Shown here in pieces: positions 43,294 through 54,350 of a stretch of 64,000 nucleotides of DNA. The translations under genes were made by a program, and so were the position numbers. The notes under the pieces are model-generated. The model was given only the letters and a program-made list of their open reading frames with translations. It was not told the origin of the DNA and searched no databases. How positions within the stretch are numbered: the first letter of the stretch is position 1; each line of letters begins with the position of its first letter. The stretch covers positions 27,783,501-27,847,500 of the forward strand of contig NC_083389.1 in assembly GCF_031755915.1 (NCBI RefSeq), read 5' to 3'. The DNA comes from Ziziphus jujuba. Taxonomy: Eukaryota; Streptophyta; Magnoliopsida; Rosales; Rhamnaceae.

Positions 43294-43845
43294 TCAATCT
43301 TTTTGCAGTGCATTGATAATGGCTGTAGCTATATCTGAAAGATCATGCACTATACTGTTCATATCAGTGAGTGGCGACTTGGTTGATCCAGAAAATGCCT
43401 TCTCGCAAGCATCAGCTTCCTTGGCAGCATCAGAAATGCCAAAGTTTGCAAACCCAAAATGGCCTCGGATCAGTGCTTCAATGGCTTGCGGGAGGCTGTA
43501 TTTCACTACTGGGATGTACAATTCCGCGCAGTTTGCCAAGGCTCTCTGCAACTGTGGCTCTGGGGCTTGCTTCAGTAGAGCTTGGATGTAATCCAATGTG
43601 CTTGTTGTGTTTGAGAGCACGATGTTGACCATTATCATGGCCAGTCCATTGAGATCAGCATTTGAGCTTTGTGGATTTGATTCTAGAGATGAGATGCAGA
43701 GATCATAATGGGGTGTTTTCTTGCATGTTTTCTTAATCAGATCGTTGGGCTCTTCCTGTGGTAAAATTGAGCTTTGGGCTAAGAATGGAAGTAGAATGAA
43801 AATGTGGAAGAGGAAAATATACGCTGTAGAGAATTTGTGGCTCAT
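43294..43845 (-). CDS. Invertase inhibitor, type A copy 2 (183 aa, intronless)
   Basis: Sister of the 35.7-kb gene with identical length and almost the same central region (TCKKTPHYDLCISSLESNPQ onward). Signal peptide MSHKFSTAYIFLFHIFILLP. All four disulfide cysteines are present (TCKKTPHYDLC, ANCAELY, DACEKAF). Differences cluster in the signal/N-terminal part and around EALIRGHFGFANFGISDAAK. An upstream in-frame extension (from 43998) is not credible as coding, because the equivalent DNA upstream of copy 1 is promoter. The 3' flank was split by the transposon-like insertion, whose right end lies about 0.3 kb from the stop. Confidence 0.88.
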   Translation of the reverse strand: MSHKFSTAYIFLFHIFILLPFLAQSSILPQEEPNDLIKKTCKKTPHYDLCISSLESNPQSSNADLNGLAMIMVNIVLSNTTSTLDYIQALLKQAPEPQLQRALANCAELYIPVVKYSLPQAIEALIRGHFGFANFGISDAAKEADACEKAFSGSTKSPLTDMNSIVHDLSDIATAIINALQKD

Positions 43846-45170
43846 TTTTTGTGTAAAGTGAAAGATTGGGAAAGTAAAAATGCCCCTGCTCTGTAGTGGG
43901 TTTTGGTTTTCTTTTGGATTGTCAAATTTATACGCAAAGTAAGTACCGGTTTTTTGGTGCTTTGTATGGTAGAGCCTCTGGTTTTTGTAATTGGTCAAAT
44001 CAAATATGCATCACATATTCCAATTTGATTATTCTGTATTCATTCATATAACTTTAGTACTGATTAGGGCCTTTTTGGTCTCGAAATTTGGCAGCAATTT
44101 TGGGTCTCAAGAGCCATGTGAAAGTAAAGGGGAAATATATGCTTAAATACCTTTGTTAGTTTTTGGCAATGGGAAAGAGACAACCAATGCAAAACAACAA
44201 ACAGAAGAAGCCATCTTAAGAAGACAATGACAAAACTTTAAATACAAAAAAAATTAAGAAAGTGTGTGTAGACTGTGTAAGCCATGACGATGGATGTCAA
44301 GATATTTTTCTCTTTTTATTTTTAAATTTTTTGAACTTTGTCTTCTTGCTTTCACCTCCCTCCTTTTTCCTTTTGTTTTTGGTGAGATCCAATCGATACC
44401 TAACAGCTATACTCTGTCAATGTATAAAATGTTGGTGAATGAGTTGTATCTTGTGATTTAGCCTTCTTTTTATCTGTTTTCTCTTTGACATCCATGGAAC
44501 TTCTAATTAGCCTCCTGATATATATATATATATATATTATATAATATACACACACATACATATGTGTATATATTTAGATATATAAATATATATGGTCATT
44601 GACTTCTCTATTTCTAATGCGATAACACCATACCCCACCATACCCAGTTTCACTCACGAGTCCACGACTGTTTAAAATCTAATTCTTTACAGATTTGTTT
44701 GTTTAATTCTTCTTGACCAGGATTAAGTTGGGCTTCATATAAGTCCTTAACTAAGCATTGGTTATATAGCACACACTTAGAATTTGGTTACACCCAAATT
44801 TTTGTAGATTGAAATGGTATCCTTGGCAAATTACCCCAGCTTCTGAGATTTGCACAGCATAAGTTAAAAGTGGTTCATTTTGATAAATCCTACCCGTTTA
44901 TAATTTGTCATTATATATGTAACATTGATTATCTCAGTGTATTTGTAAATAATCAAGTTTTTATATGTTGGTTAGGCAAAATGAGATCAAGACCAAATCA
45001 CTGGATGCAAAGTTGAAAACCATTTTAACATACAAATATAGAGAGAACAATACCCTTGTCTGCAGTGTTTTATGTCATAAACTTAATGCTGTTTATTGAT
45101 TATTAAGGAAACATCACTACCACAAGGCAAAGATGATCGAAAAACGCAAGATTATTCAATGTATCATACA

Positions 45171-45701
45171 TTAAATTAGTAGCCTCACTATGGCCCTAGC
45201 ATCATCGGATGCGTCATGAACATATTTGTTCATATCAGTCAGAGGAGAACTCCCTGATGAGAAACCATCTTCACAAAAATTAGCTTGAAGTACAGCATCG
45301 AAGAAGCCATCTTCTGCAATATCATAGGCACCATTGGTTAAAGCTTTAATGGCTTGAGGGAGATCAACCACTAAAATGGCCTTGTAGTTTTCAACACAAG
45401 AAATCAATGCATCCCTGTCACCTGAACTTTCCTGGAGCAAATCTTTGATGCGGTTTAGAGTATTCGCCGCCTTGATGTTTATTACATTGGCCATTATGAG
45501 GGCCAATTCAGGATTATCTGCACTGGAGCTTTTAGGATCTGAGTTAAGGGAAGAGACACAGATATCAAAATTGGGTGTTTGTTCGCATATGTCTTGTATG
45601 AGTTTTTCGTCCATTGTTCGGTCCCTGCATTGGGTTATTGGTAGAGAAATGATTAGGAGAAAAGTAGGAACAAGAAATGTGGCTGCAATAACGCTCTTCA
45701 T
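45171..45701 (-). CDS. Invertase inhibitor, type B copy 2 (176 aa, intronless)
   Basis: Sister of the 37.7-kb gene, same length. Signal peptide MKSVIAATFLVPTFLLIISL to about TQCR. Disulfide pairs in DICEQTPNFDIC and in ISCVENY/NFCEDGF. Lacks the extra C-terminal cysteine of its sister. C terminus DDARAIVRLLI. The ATG at 45701 aligns with the start of copy 1, so the longer open frame to 45863 is rejected as promoter sequence. Expected location is the apoplast or vacuole. Confidence 0.88.
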   Translation of the reverse strand: MKSVIAATFLVPTFLLIISLPITQCRDRTMDEKLIQDICEQTPNFDICVSSLNSDPKSSSADNPELALIMANVINIKAANTLNRIKDLLQESSGDRDALISCVENYKAILVVDLPQAIKALTNGAYDIAEDGFFDAVLQANFCEDGFSSGSSPLTDMNKYVHDASDDARAIVRLLI

Positions 45702-46329
45702 ATTAGCAGGGTATTTGAGAAAAGTGATAATTTGGTTGATGCTTCTATGAAAGATGAGAAACCAGAGAAAGGGAAGTTGGTGCAACTTATGCTTGAGTTG
45801 CACTGGATTTATAGGATCGAAGTTTGAAAAGGCCTTGTCACAAAGGAAGAAATAAATATTCATGGAAAGATGACATTTGTTCCACTACATTTTCGTGTTG
45901 TAGCTTCTTTTTCCTTTCCTTCCTTTCCTTTCATTTCCTTTCCCTTCCTTTTTATTAAAAAACATTTAGTCCTATATATACAGATTAGCTAAAGGATATC
46001 TGAATTTTTAGCTACACCGTAGATGGTTATCACTTTTCATGGCATGTACGAGATATAGATATACTGACTGTTAATGTGTTATGGTCAAGTTTTGGATAAA
46101 TCGTATAGAAACGTTTATAGACTATCCCCCACTTCAGCAATAAACCATCAGATTGGTTCATGTCCAAGTTTATTCAGCTTGCATATCCAAGGAATTAACA
46201 TCCTATAAAGCTCATAAATAACTGAGATAAGAGAGAACAATCTACAAAGTTTCACGACAGAAAAGCTGATAGTGTTATTCCATTTTATATAAATCAGAGA
46301 CTGATTAAAAACAAAATTAGTATCATCCA

Positions 46330-46864
46330 TCAAAGCAGTGTCCTCAAAATGGCTCTAGCAACAGCAGACACATCATGCATATCCTTGTTCAGATCAGTCA
46401 GAGTAGAGCTGCCTGATGAAAAACTTTCTCCGGAACTATCAGCCACAATAGCAGCGTCGTTGAAGCTATCTTCTGCAAATATATAGGCACCTTTAGTTAA
46501 AGCTTCAGTGGCTTCAGGGACATCATAATCTAGAATGAAAATATGGTAGTCACCAAAAGAACTCAATCCCAGCGATTTCCCTGGCTTCTCGACCTTCCTT
46601 AAGCATATCGTTGATGTGATTCAGAGTTTTTGTTGCCTTGTCCTTTACTATATCAACCATTATGAGGGCCAAAGCAGAAACATCTGCATTAGAACTTCTA
46701 TGATCTGATATGAGAGACAAAACACAAAGATTAATTGGGTGTCATTTTGCAGGTGCTTTTAATGAGTTTTCCATCCATTGGAAAAACCATGCATTTGTTT
46801 TAAGGTAGAGAAACAATTTGGAGAAAAGCATGAACTAGAATTTTTCTGCTATCAAACTCTTCAT
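46330..46864 (-). pseudogene. Invertase inhibitor pseudogene, C type
   Basis: Homology to the 48.4- and 50.3-kb genes runs the full length. However, the start region meets a TAG ten codons in, a TAA breaks the TCKMTPN segment, and frame changes separate the pieces. A 78-codon 3' part stays open (VPEATEALTKGAYIFAEDSF to ARAILRTLL) but has lost cysteines of the second disulfide: the family ANSCERGF position reads VADSSGESF, and the SCY position is gone. Confidence 0.85.
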
Positions 46865-48359
46865 CTTTGTATGATCTAAGAAAGTTGATAATTTGGTTGA
46901 TCTTTAATTGACTTAGCTTATTATGGGAAGATAAGAAATTTGACAAATAGATATGGTGCATATACTTGAGTTCTAGTACCTTTATTAGGTAGCTTAAGAG
47001 ATCAGCCACAAAGAAGAAGCATTTATTACAAGGTGACGTTTGTAAGTTTTGATTTATTATATTTCTAGGCACAAATCCTCCCTGGTTTTGTCCTTTCATA
47101 TGGAGGACATTAATTTCTGCCTTTTCTTTTTTTTCACAGGGAAATCCCTAAAAAGAGTTATAATTTATGCATTATCTTCTGTATTTTTTGCTATCTGCAG
47201 AGATGAAGAGCATTCATATGTCTTTTTGGTAATTCCAGAGCATTCATTTTCAGTACCATTGAAAAAAGAAACTTTACTATTACACTAGCATTGTATCCAA
47301 ACAAAGTAATCAGAAAAAGTGGATTGCCTTTTTCTGATTCTTTAAACTATTAATTACAATTTGTTTACTTTCCCTCTTTTCAATTTTCCTTTTCTAATAT
47401 ATTTGGAATCTAAATTATGTTAGAATAATAGCCACAAGAAAAAGTTCATGAACAAATTTGTTGTTTTTCTCAGGTTTGAGAATTTCTTTTCTTCTCACAA
47501 CTTATAAATTGTAGATGTTTTGGATATCAAAGCATTCATTTTTACAATAAATTGAATATTAATGGTGTTTAAAGTTTCTTCCATGCAAATTTTGAGAAGG
47601 GAAAGAAGTTTATTCGGTTTTTTTGTGTTAAGTCATAACATGGATGGAAAGTATGGAATTTTTGGAAAGAAGACAAAAAAAAAAAAACAAAAAAAAAAAG
47701 ATAAAAAAAAAAAAGGGAAATCAGTTTCAAATGAGGTCACTTATATTTGTTACCATTCAAAAATTAAAAGAACCAGAACCATCGGTATTCTGCTACACCT
47801 ACAATAAATCATGGAAGGTGAAGCCAGCTGCCAACAACCTATTACCTTGTATTTGCCCTTATTCTATTTGACTGTTTAGATAAATTAGGCAAACTTACTT
47901 GGAAAAAAAGAAAAAAAAAAAAATTCCCCTTTAGAATTGAGTATGAAGAAGAAATAAAAAAAAGAAAAAAAGAAAAAGAAAAAACAATAGGATTGAATAA
48001 TAAGAGGAATAAAGAGATATTAGAATTTAAGGAAAGTATTGGATATTGAGAAAAACCATGTTTGGTAACTAAAAAGTAAATAACACTAAGCAAATGCCAT
48101 AGATTGCCAGTTTTATATTGATGAATAATCTCCATAGGTCTTTATTTCTTCAAAAAAAAGGAAAAAAACAAAAATGAAAGACAGAACTCATCTTTAGAAA
48201 ACTTTCATAAAACGGTCCGCAAAGACCAGAATTGCAATCCAATTTCTAAATAAGAACATTATAATGTTTCAAATTTGAACAAAAGCATATATCTGTATTT
48301 TACAGGGATATATTCCATTAATTTCTTCTCAAAATATACTACAAACTAAAACAGTGTAC
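46865..48359. other. Inter-gene DNA inside the inhibitor cluster
   Basis: About 47049-47330 matches 49937-50230 (ctaggcacaaatcctccctgg; tgctatctgcagagatg; tatccaaacaaagta), marking a duplicated flank. The rest is A/T-rich with poly(A) near 47677-47712 and 47905-47921. No further gene. Confidence 0.6.
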
Positions 48360-49740
48360 AATGCATATTATCAATCAAGGAAACATCTATAACCTGTAAG
48401 AAAAGACACTAAGTATCATCATCCATTAAAGCAGTGTCCTAACAAGGGCAGCAGCAATAGCAGACACATCGTGGATGTATTTGTTCATAGCAGTCAGAGG
48501 TGAACTTCCTGATGAGAAACCTCGTTCACAACTATTAGCCTCATTGGCTGCATCATTAGCACCATCTTCTGCAAATTTATAGTCTCCTTTGGTTAAAGCT
48601 TCAATGGCTTCAGGAACATCACCTTTCAATATGGCATCATACTTGCTATAACAAGAATCCAGTGCCCGCCTTTTGCCGGCTCCTGGACTTCTCTTAAGCA
48701 AGCTATTGATGTGGTTTAGAGTTTTGGTTGCCTGGGATTTTATTTTATTAACCAATATGAGGGCTAAGCCAGGAACATCTGCAGTGGAGCTTTTTGGATC
48801 TGATTTGAGAGAAGAGACACAAAGATCATAGTTGGGTGTCTGTTTGCAGGTGCTTTCAATGAATTTTTCATCCATTGGAAATATTCTGCATCGGCTTATT
48901 GGTAAAGAAAGTAGGAAGAAAGCATGAACAAGAAATATGGATACTGTAAACTTCTTCATCTCCTGCAGGGTTTTGAGAAAGTGTGAAACTTTATTGATAT
49001 ATGAGTAAATCTGTGAAAGGGAAATGGGTGTAACTAGCTTTTATAGGCAGCTTAAAAGACCTTTAATAATTGAGAAACAAAAGTTTTTTTTGCTTTTTAA
49101 AAAGGAGACCTCATGATTAGATGTATATACGTTATCTATAAAAATAAAAAAATAAAAAAAGGAGAGAGATTTTGGATTTATTAACTTTCCTCACAATTCA
49201 ACTTGCAGAAGAGGCAAATATCCTCCCTGGTTTTTCCTTTTCATATGGGGGCAATGATTTCTTCAATTTTTTCTTTTTTTTCCATAAGCATTTATATTTC
49301 TAATACCAAACGGAGAGGTTATTGCAAATTCCAATATTTGATTAAATTTATATAAAAACAAGGTAGTCTGCTGATTCTAAGTTTTAATTGCATTACCTTT
49401 CTAGTTCTTTATCCATATTGTTCACAATTTGTTTACTCGCCCTCTAATCTACCATTTCTACATATTTCAACATTTGGAACCCAAATAATATTGGAATAAC
49501 AGCACCATTTAATTCCATGTGACATAAAATATGTTTTCCACCACAATGAATATTTATTTGCAAGCATTCCATGCCATATTTACAAGTGACTATCAAAGTA
49601 TGCAGGGAATATCATATTACTAACCACAAATGAGCTACTTATAAATTTGTAAGAAATAATCATAAAAGACTAACAATATACAAAAATAGTTCCATATATA
49701 CGGAAAATATACAGTAAGGAGTGTATAAAAAAAAGAGCAA
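48360..49740. repeat. C-type block duplication, copy 1
   Basis: The gene at 48.4 kb plus upstream DNA to 49740 matches 50280-51830. The distal end is easiest to see: ggaataacagcaccatttaa, gcagggaatatcatatt and gagctacttataaatttgta occur at about 49493-49660 and again at about 51580-51750. Confidence 0.85.
48426..48959 (-). CDS. Invertase inhibitor, type C (177 aa, intronless)
   Basis: Secreted PMEI-domain inhibitor. Signal peptide MKKFTVSIFLVHAFFLLSLP to about SRCR. First disulfide in TCKQTPNYDLC; second pair in DSCYSKY and NSCERGF. The helical core contains VPEAIEALTKGDYKFAEDGA, very close to the invertase-inhibitor PKFAEDG region, which favours a C/VIF over a PMEI role. C terminus YIHDVSAIAAALVRTLL. 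Intact and normal in length. Duplicated as a block with the 50.3-kb gene. Confidence 0.9.
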   Translation of the reverse strand: MKKFTVSIFLVHAFFLLSLPISRCRIFPMDEKFIESTCKQTPNYDLCVSSLKSDPKSSTADVPGLALILVNKIKSQATKTLNHINSLLKRSPGAGKRRALDSCYSKYDAILKGDVPEAIEALTKGDYKFAEDGANDAANEANSCERGFSSGSSPLTAMNKYIHDVSAIAAALVRTLL

Positions 49741-49936
49741 AATCGCAATACTTTAATTTTCACTTGGTGTTATTTGATGCTACCAGGGATTGGAACAATA
49801 GATTCTAGTATTAGTGTATGTATATATATATATATTTATTTATTTATTTATTTTCTAAATTCTACTGTTAGTTTATAGGAGCATATTATTACCAAAACAT
49901 ATAACAGCATAAACTAAGGCCTATTATAAGATCAGG
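49741..49936. repeat. Relic of a third A-block 3' flank
   Basis: Matches DNA at 40345-40503 and 35100-35215 (actttaattttcacttggtg; aacagcataaactaaggcct; ttataagatcag). In those places it lies downstream of the A-type genes. Here no A-type gene follows; the next base begins the 47-kb-type flank. It is a recombination scar. Confidence 0.7.
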
Positions 49937-50279
49937 GTTTGTAATTTTTAATTTATTATATTTCTAGGCACATATCCTCCCTGGTTTTGTCCTTTCCATA
50001 TGGAGGACATTATTTCTGCCCTTTCTTTTTGTCAATAAAGAAATCCCTCAAAAGAATTATAATTTATGCATCATCTTTTGTATTTTCTGCTATCTGCAGA
50101 GATGTAGAGCACTCATACATCTTTCAATAATTCTAGAGTATTTATATTTCAGTACCAATGAAAAAAGAAAATTTACCATTTACCTTAACGTTGTATCCAA
50201 ACAAAGTACTCAGAAAAAGTGGAGTGCTTTTTTCAGGGGATATATTGCATTAATTTCTTGTCAAAGTACACTGCATATT

Positions 50280-51830
50280 ATTAATTAAGGAAACATCTAC
50301 ATAACTTGTTAGAAAAGAAACAAAGTTATCATCATCTATCAAAGCAGTGTACTAACAACAGTTGCAGCAATAGCAGACACATCATGGACGTATTTGTTCA
50401 TATCAGTCAGAGGTGAACTTCCTGATGGGAAATCACTTTCACAACTATTAGCCTCATTGGCTGCATCATTAGCACCATCTTCTGCAAATTTATAGTTTCC
50501 TTTGGTTAAAGCTTCAATGGCTTGAGGAACATCACCTTCCAATATGGCATGATACTTGCTATGACAAGAATCCAGGGCCTGCTTTTCACCAGCTCCTGGA
50601 CCTCTCTTAAGCAAACTATCGATTTGGTTCAGAGTTTCAGTTGCCTTGGATTTTATTAAATTAACCAATATGAGGGCTAAACCAGGAACATCTGCAGTGG
50701 AGCTTTTTGGATCTGATTTGAGAGAAGAGACACAGAGATCATAGTTGGGTGTCTGTCTGCAGGTGCTTTCAATGAGTTTTTCATCCATTGGAAGTACCCT
50801 GCACTGGCTTGTTGGTAAAGAAAGCAGGAAGAAAGCATGGACAAGAAATATGGACGCTGTAAACCTCTTCATCTCCTACAGGATTTTGAGAAGGTGAGAA
50901 ATTTTGTTGATATATGAGTAAATCTGTGAAAGCGAAACGAGTGTAACTAGCTTTTATTGGCAGCTGAAAAGACCTTTCATAATGGAGAAAGAAAGTTTTT
51001 TTTCTTTCTAAAGAGGACACCTTAAGATTAGATGTGTATACATGATCCAAACACAAAAAGAAAGGAAAGGAAAACGAAAGAGATTTTGGATTTATTAGTT
51101 TTCCTCACAATTCAACTTGAAGAGAAGGCAAATATCTTCCCTGGTTTTTCCTTTGCATATGGGGGCATTGATTTCTTCCATTTTTCATTTTTTCCATAAA
51201 GAAAGCCCACAAAGAATGTCAGAGCATTTATATTTCAACACCAAATGGAGAGGTTATTGCAAAATCCAAAATTTCATTAAATTTATATCCAAACAAGGTA
51301 ATCTGCTCATTCCAAGTTTTAATTGCATTGCGTTTCTAATTCTTTATCTAAATTGTTTTCAATTTTGTTTACTTGCCGTTAATCTAGTCTACGCTCGGAC
51401 CCAGCAATTAATAATTGAAAAACGATGTTTCCTTGTCAATATAAAACTTGTCGTAAAAAACAGAAAAAGATAAAAGGCAATCAATCAAAATCAAAAAAAA
51501 CAAAAAACAAAAAATGGAAATAGTGAATCAAGATCTAGATAGATCCATATCTTTATCTCTATCCACGGAGCTGATAATATTGGAATAACAGCACCATTTA
51601 ATTCCATTTGGCATAAAATATGTTTTCCACCACAATGAAGACTTTATTTGCACGCATTCCATGCCAAATTTACAAGTAAATATGAAAGTATGCAGGGAAT
51701 ATCATATTGCTAACTACAGATGAGCTACTTATAAATTTGTAAGAAATAATCATAAAAGACTAAAAATATAAAAAAACAGTTCAATATACATTGAAAATAT
51801 ACAGTAAGGTGTGTATAAAAAAGACTAAAA
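50280..51830. repeat. C-type block duplication, copy 2
   Basis: Second copy of the 48.36-49.74 kb block, including the 50.3-kb gene and its upstream DNA. A copy-specific insertion of about 200 bases with A-rich DNA (near 51400-51570) interrupts the upstream part. Confidence 0.8.
50339..50872 (-). CDS. Invertase inhibitor, type C copy 2 (177 aa, intronless)
   Basis: Sister of the 48.4-kb gene, same length, no gaps in alignment by eye. Signal peptide MKRFTASIFLVHAFFLLSLP. Disulfide pairs in TCRQTPNYDLC and in DSCHSKY/NSCESDF. Core VPQAIEALTKGNYKFAEDGA. C terminus YVHDVSAIAATVVSTLL. Acts in the apoplast or vacuole if the family role holds. Intact. Confidence 0.9.
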   Translation of the reverse strand: MKRFTASIFLVHAFFLLSLPTSQCRVLPMDEKLIESTCRQTPNYDLCVSSLKSDPKSSTADVPGLALILVNLIKSKATETLNQIDSLLKRGPGAGEKQALDSCHSKYHAILEGDVPQAIEALTKGNYKFAEDGANDAANEANSCESDFPSGSSPLTDMNKYVHDVSAIAATVVSTLL

Positions 51831-51985
51831 ATGCAGTTTCATATATTTCAATAATGAAAAGCTTCTCTTTTTTGCTTTCCTGTTTGTCCAAAATGTGGTC
51901 AGTCATCGATCAAAACTAGCTAAAGAACAACTGAAATTGAACTAGCTAGTAAGTAGTTATATCATGAAACACCTATGAGATCAAC

Positions 51986-52535
51986 CTAGCTCAAGAGTGT
52001 TTGAATAATGGACAAAACCACCTCAGAAAGTTCATTAACATATTTGTTGCTTTCACTTAATGTTGAGCTTCTGAGGTTTTTCGAAATAGTTTTCACATTT
52101 CTGGGCCTCCCTACCTGTATTTGTAATACCATCAGTAGCAAATTTATAATTTCCTTTGGTTAATTCTTCATTGGCTTCTGGTATGAGAATATTCACAACA
52201 GTATTGTACACTTCATTGCAACCATGTAAGGCGGTTTTCACTGCCAAATCTCTGGTTTCTATGTACACAGCCTTGATGTAATGCAGAATAGAAGTTGCAT
52301 TTTCGCTAATCTTATTAACAGCTATAAGGGCTAGCCCTGGAGCATCTGCTTTGGAGCTATGAGGGTCAGAAGATAGTGAATTATAGCAGACTTGGAAGTA
52401 TGGTGTATTTTTGCATGTTTGCTTTATCAAATTTCCATCGTTTATAGCAGATAATTGCATTGATGGAAGGAGGATGAGGCAGAAGAAAGCAATATGGAGA
52501 AGAATTGAAGATGATAGAGAGATCAAAGTATTCAT
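51986..52535 (-). pseudogene. Invertase inhibitor, type D, with C-terminal frameshift
   Basis: The open frame 52535-52053 (160 aa) begins MNTLISLSSSILLHIAFFCL and has TCKNTPYFQVC, HGCNEVY, the NYKFATDG region and QKCENYF. It then ends early with ..PQKLNIK. In the +1 frame after the A5 run just downstream of NYF the family C terminus is present (SSTLSESNKYVNELSEVVLS..) with its own stop at 51986-51988. One extra A in the run would explain this. The gene may be a young pseudogene, may make a shortened protein, or the shift may be a sequence error. Confidence 0.75.
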
Positions 52536-52544
52536 CTTGGCCAA

Positions 52545-54131
52545 TAATTGAGGATGAAAAATGGGGTGGAGGGAAGATTAGTTTCAATATTGTGAAGGGG
52601 AGGGAAATTTAAATGGTGCCTAAAACAAGGTAAGGGCATTTGTAGCCCCATGGAAACAAAAAAAAAAAATCAGAGAAAACAAAGTAGAATTCTCTAGACT
52701 TTCTTCATATTTGTGTAGGAAATCCTTTCATGTAAACAATAGTAAGTTTAGCATGAAAAATTGACACTTTTCTTCTTTTATTTATTTTTATTTTTTATAT
52801 ATAATTAAATGGGAGCCTTGTTCTAGTGACTAATTTGGCATTGAAAATTCAGCAGGAGGCTTTAATAGTTGCCATTCAAAAAATGTCAATTGAAGTGCAT
52901 TGCATCCATGAGTTTAGAGAAAGTGCTATATCTAGTACTGTTAGTTTGCTCTCCATGTTCTCTCTTTTTTTGGCTACAAATTGCTCTCCTCTCAGTACTT
53001 TGGCTAAATATAGTGACAAACGCCTCTCAAATGTCTGTTCCCCACACCATTGACATAATGTGAAAGCAATGACCAATCATCACAAAATACATTTATTTTT
53101 TCCCCTTTCTTTCTTTTTGCACTTTTGATGGTGGGTTATTATGTTAAGAAAAGCTAGGCAAAATAGTAAAGCTTTTCTTGGAACAGAAACAAATATAATA
53201 CTCTAATCTAACAAACTTACAGAAACTGGAATCCTCAAAAAACAAAACCAACATATATCCAAGGTTTTAGAGAACTGAAAGGCCGGAAAATTGGATTGTA
53301 CAAACGGTGTTATGAATTAATATCAACAACACATGCAGATTAGTTCTTAGAAAATGATAATGATCTGATATTTGATAAAAAAAGACAATCTAAAAGCAGA
53401 TTTTTAGCAGGACAAAAAACAAGAAAATGCCTCACCTTTTGTTAGACAACCAAAATTAAAAAAATAATAATAATAATAATAAAAAATGAATGTAGAAACA
53501 AATAAAACTAGCTCTCTGTAACATTAACATAAAATTAATTAAACCCATTGCCCTTTCAAAGGTAAAACAACTACTATCCGATATGGCAGTATCTACGCAA
53601 GGAGTTTCTTCTGGGAAAGTAGTTCTCCAGTCTTGATGAACAATTTCTGTTCTTTTCAGTCCAAAAGACAAGCAAAAGAGTTGAATAATGTTGATGCCTG
53701 GACACCAAAATACAGAACTGCTATAATTCATAGATAGAAGAAGAGGAATTTATGTATAGGACTTCGAATCCAATCAAGTTAGTGTCTTTTGCAATTGGAT
53801 TTGAAGTAGACAACTCAATTACAAATGTTTGAATCACAGATTATGGACAAGAAAGAATTCATGGATTCTGCAATGAACCATGGATTTTTTATTTTTTTTA
53901 ACTGTGTGAATGTGATGAACCATGCTATATATCCTTAACTAATCCAACAAGATGATAAAATAAAATAAAATAAAAAATTGTCATATTTCCAACAAATTAT
54001 GCAAACAGCAGATAAAATCTGTAGTCTACCCCAATAATAATAATAATAATAACAACAACGATTCCAAGTGAAGAGTGCAAATAAAAAAGAATCAGATTGT
54101 ACAACCACAGAATAGAAAGAAGAAGCAAAGC
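52545..54131. other. Intergenic region after the inhibitor cluster
   Basis: A/T-rich. Contains an (ATA)n microsatellite at 53462-53480 and another at about 54034-54050. No coding region is supported. Confidence 0.45.
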
Positions 54132-54350
54132 ATGGCTAACAAAGCTAAGGACTCCACAACTGTCACAAAAGTCCAGAAAACACTCTCAATTATTGAGAGC
54201 CCAAAGAAGCTGAAGCTCTGGAAGTTCCACCAAGCTGTGAAGTTTGTGAGGTCGAATTCCGGCCACCGGAATATTGATGCTGGAAGAGAAAAATCGAATT
54301 CCAGCCACCGGAAAGCTGAGGTGTACCACCTGGTTGGGCACATATCTTAG
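54132..54350 (+). CDS. Small basic ORF, 72 aa, unsupported by family
   Basis: ATG in good plant context (aaagcATGGC). The product is Lys/Ser/His-rich (MANKAKDSTTVTKVQKTLSI.., ..SPKKLKLWKFHQAVKFV). The last third carries two copies of a short repeat (SNSGHRN and SNSSHRK), encoded by cgaattcc(g/a)gccaccggaa spaced 47 bases apart. No known domain, signal peptide or membrane span. It could be a real short gene or a chance frame. Confidence 0.25.
   Translation: MANKAKDSTTVTKVQKTLSIIESPKKLKLWKFHQAVKFVRSNSGHRNIDAGREKSNSSHRKAEVYHLVGHIS

Larger units (their letters stand above)
40260..45860. repeat. Segmental duplication, copy 2 (A+B inhibitor pair, interrupted)
   Basis: Second copy of the 35.0-38.3 kb block. 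Homology on the left runs to aatcaaaagccatagaaagg (40670-40690) and resumes at ggccagacttaaggactccc (42988 on). The intervening 2.28 kb is absent from copy 1. Confidence 0.85.

Noticed and set aside
43846..43998. 51-residue N-terminal extension of the type-A inhibitor at 43.3 kb
   Set aside because: The equivalent DNA in copy 1 is upstream of its start in a broken frame, and the signal peptide begins at MSHKF.
45702..45863. 54-residue N-terminal extension of the type-B inhibitor at 45.2 kb
   Set aside because: The sister gene starts at the aligned ATG, and the signal peptide requires that start.
53456..53731. 91-codon minus-strand frame with a cysteine-containing middle
   Set aside because: Low complexity at the end, no homologous pattern recognised and no gene structure around it.
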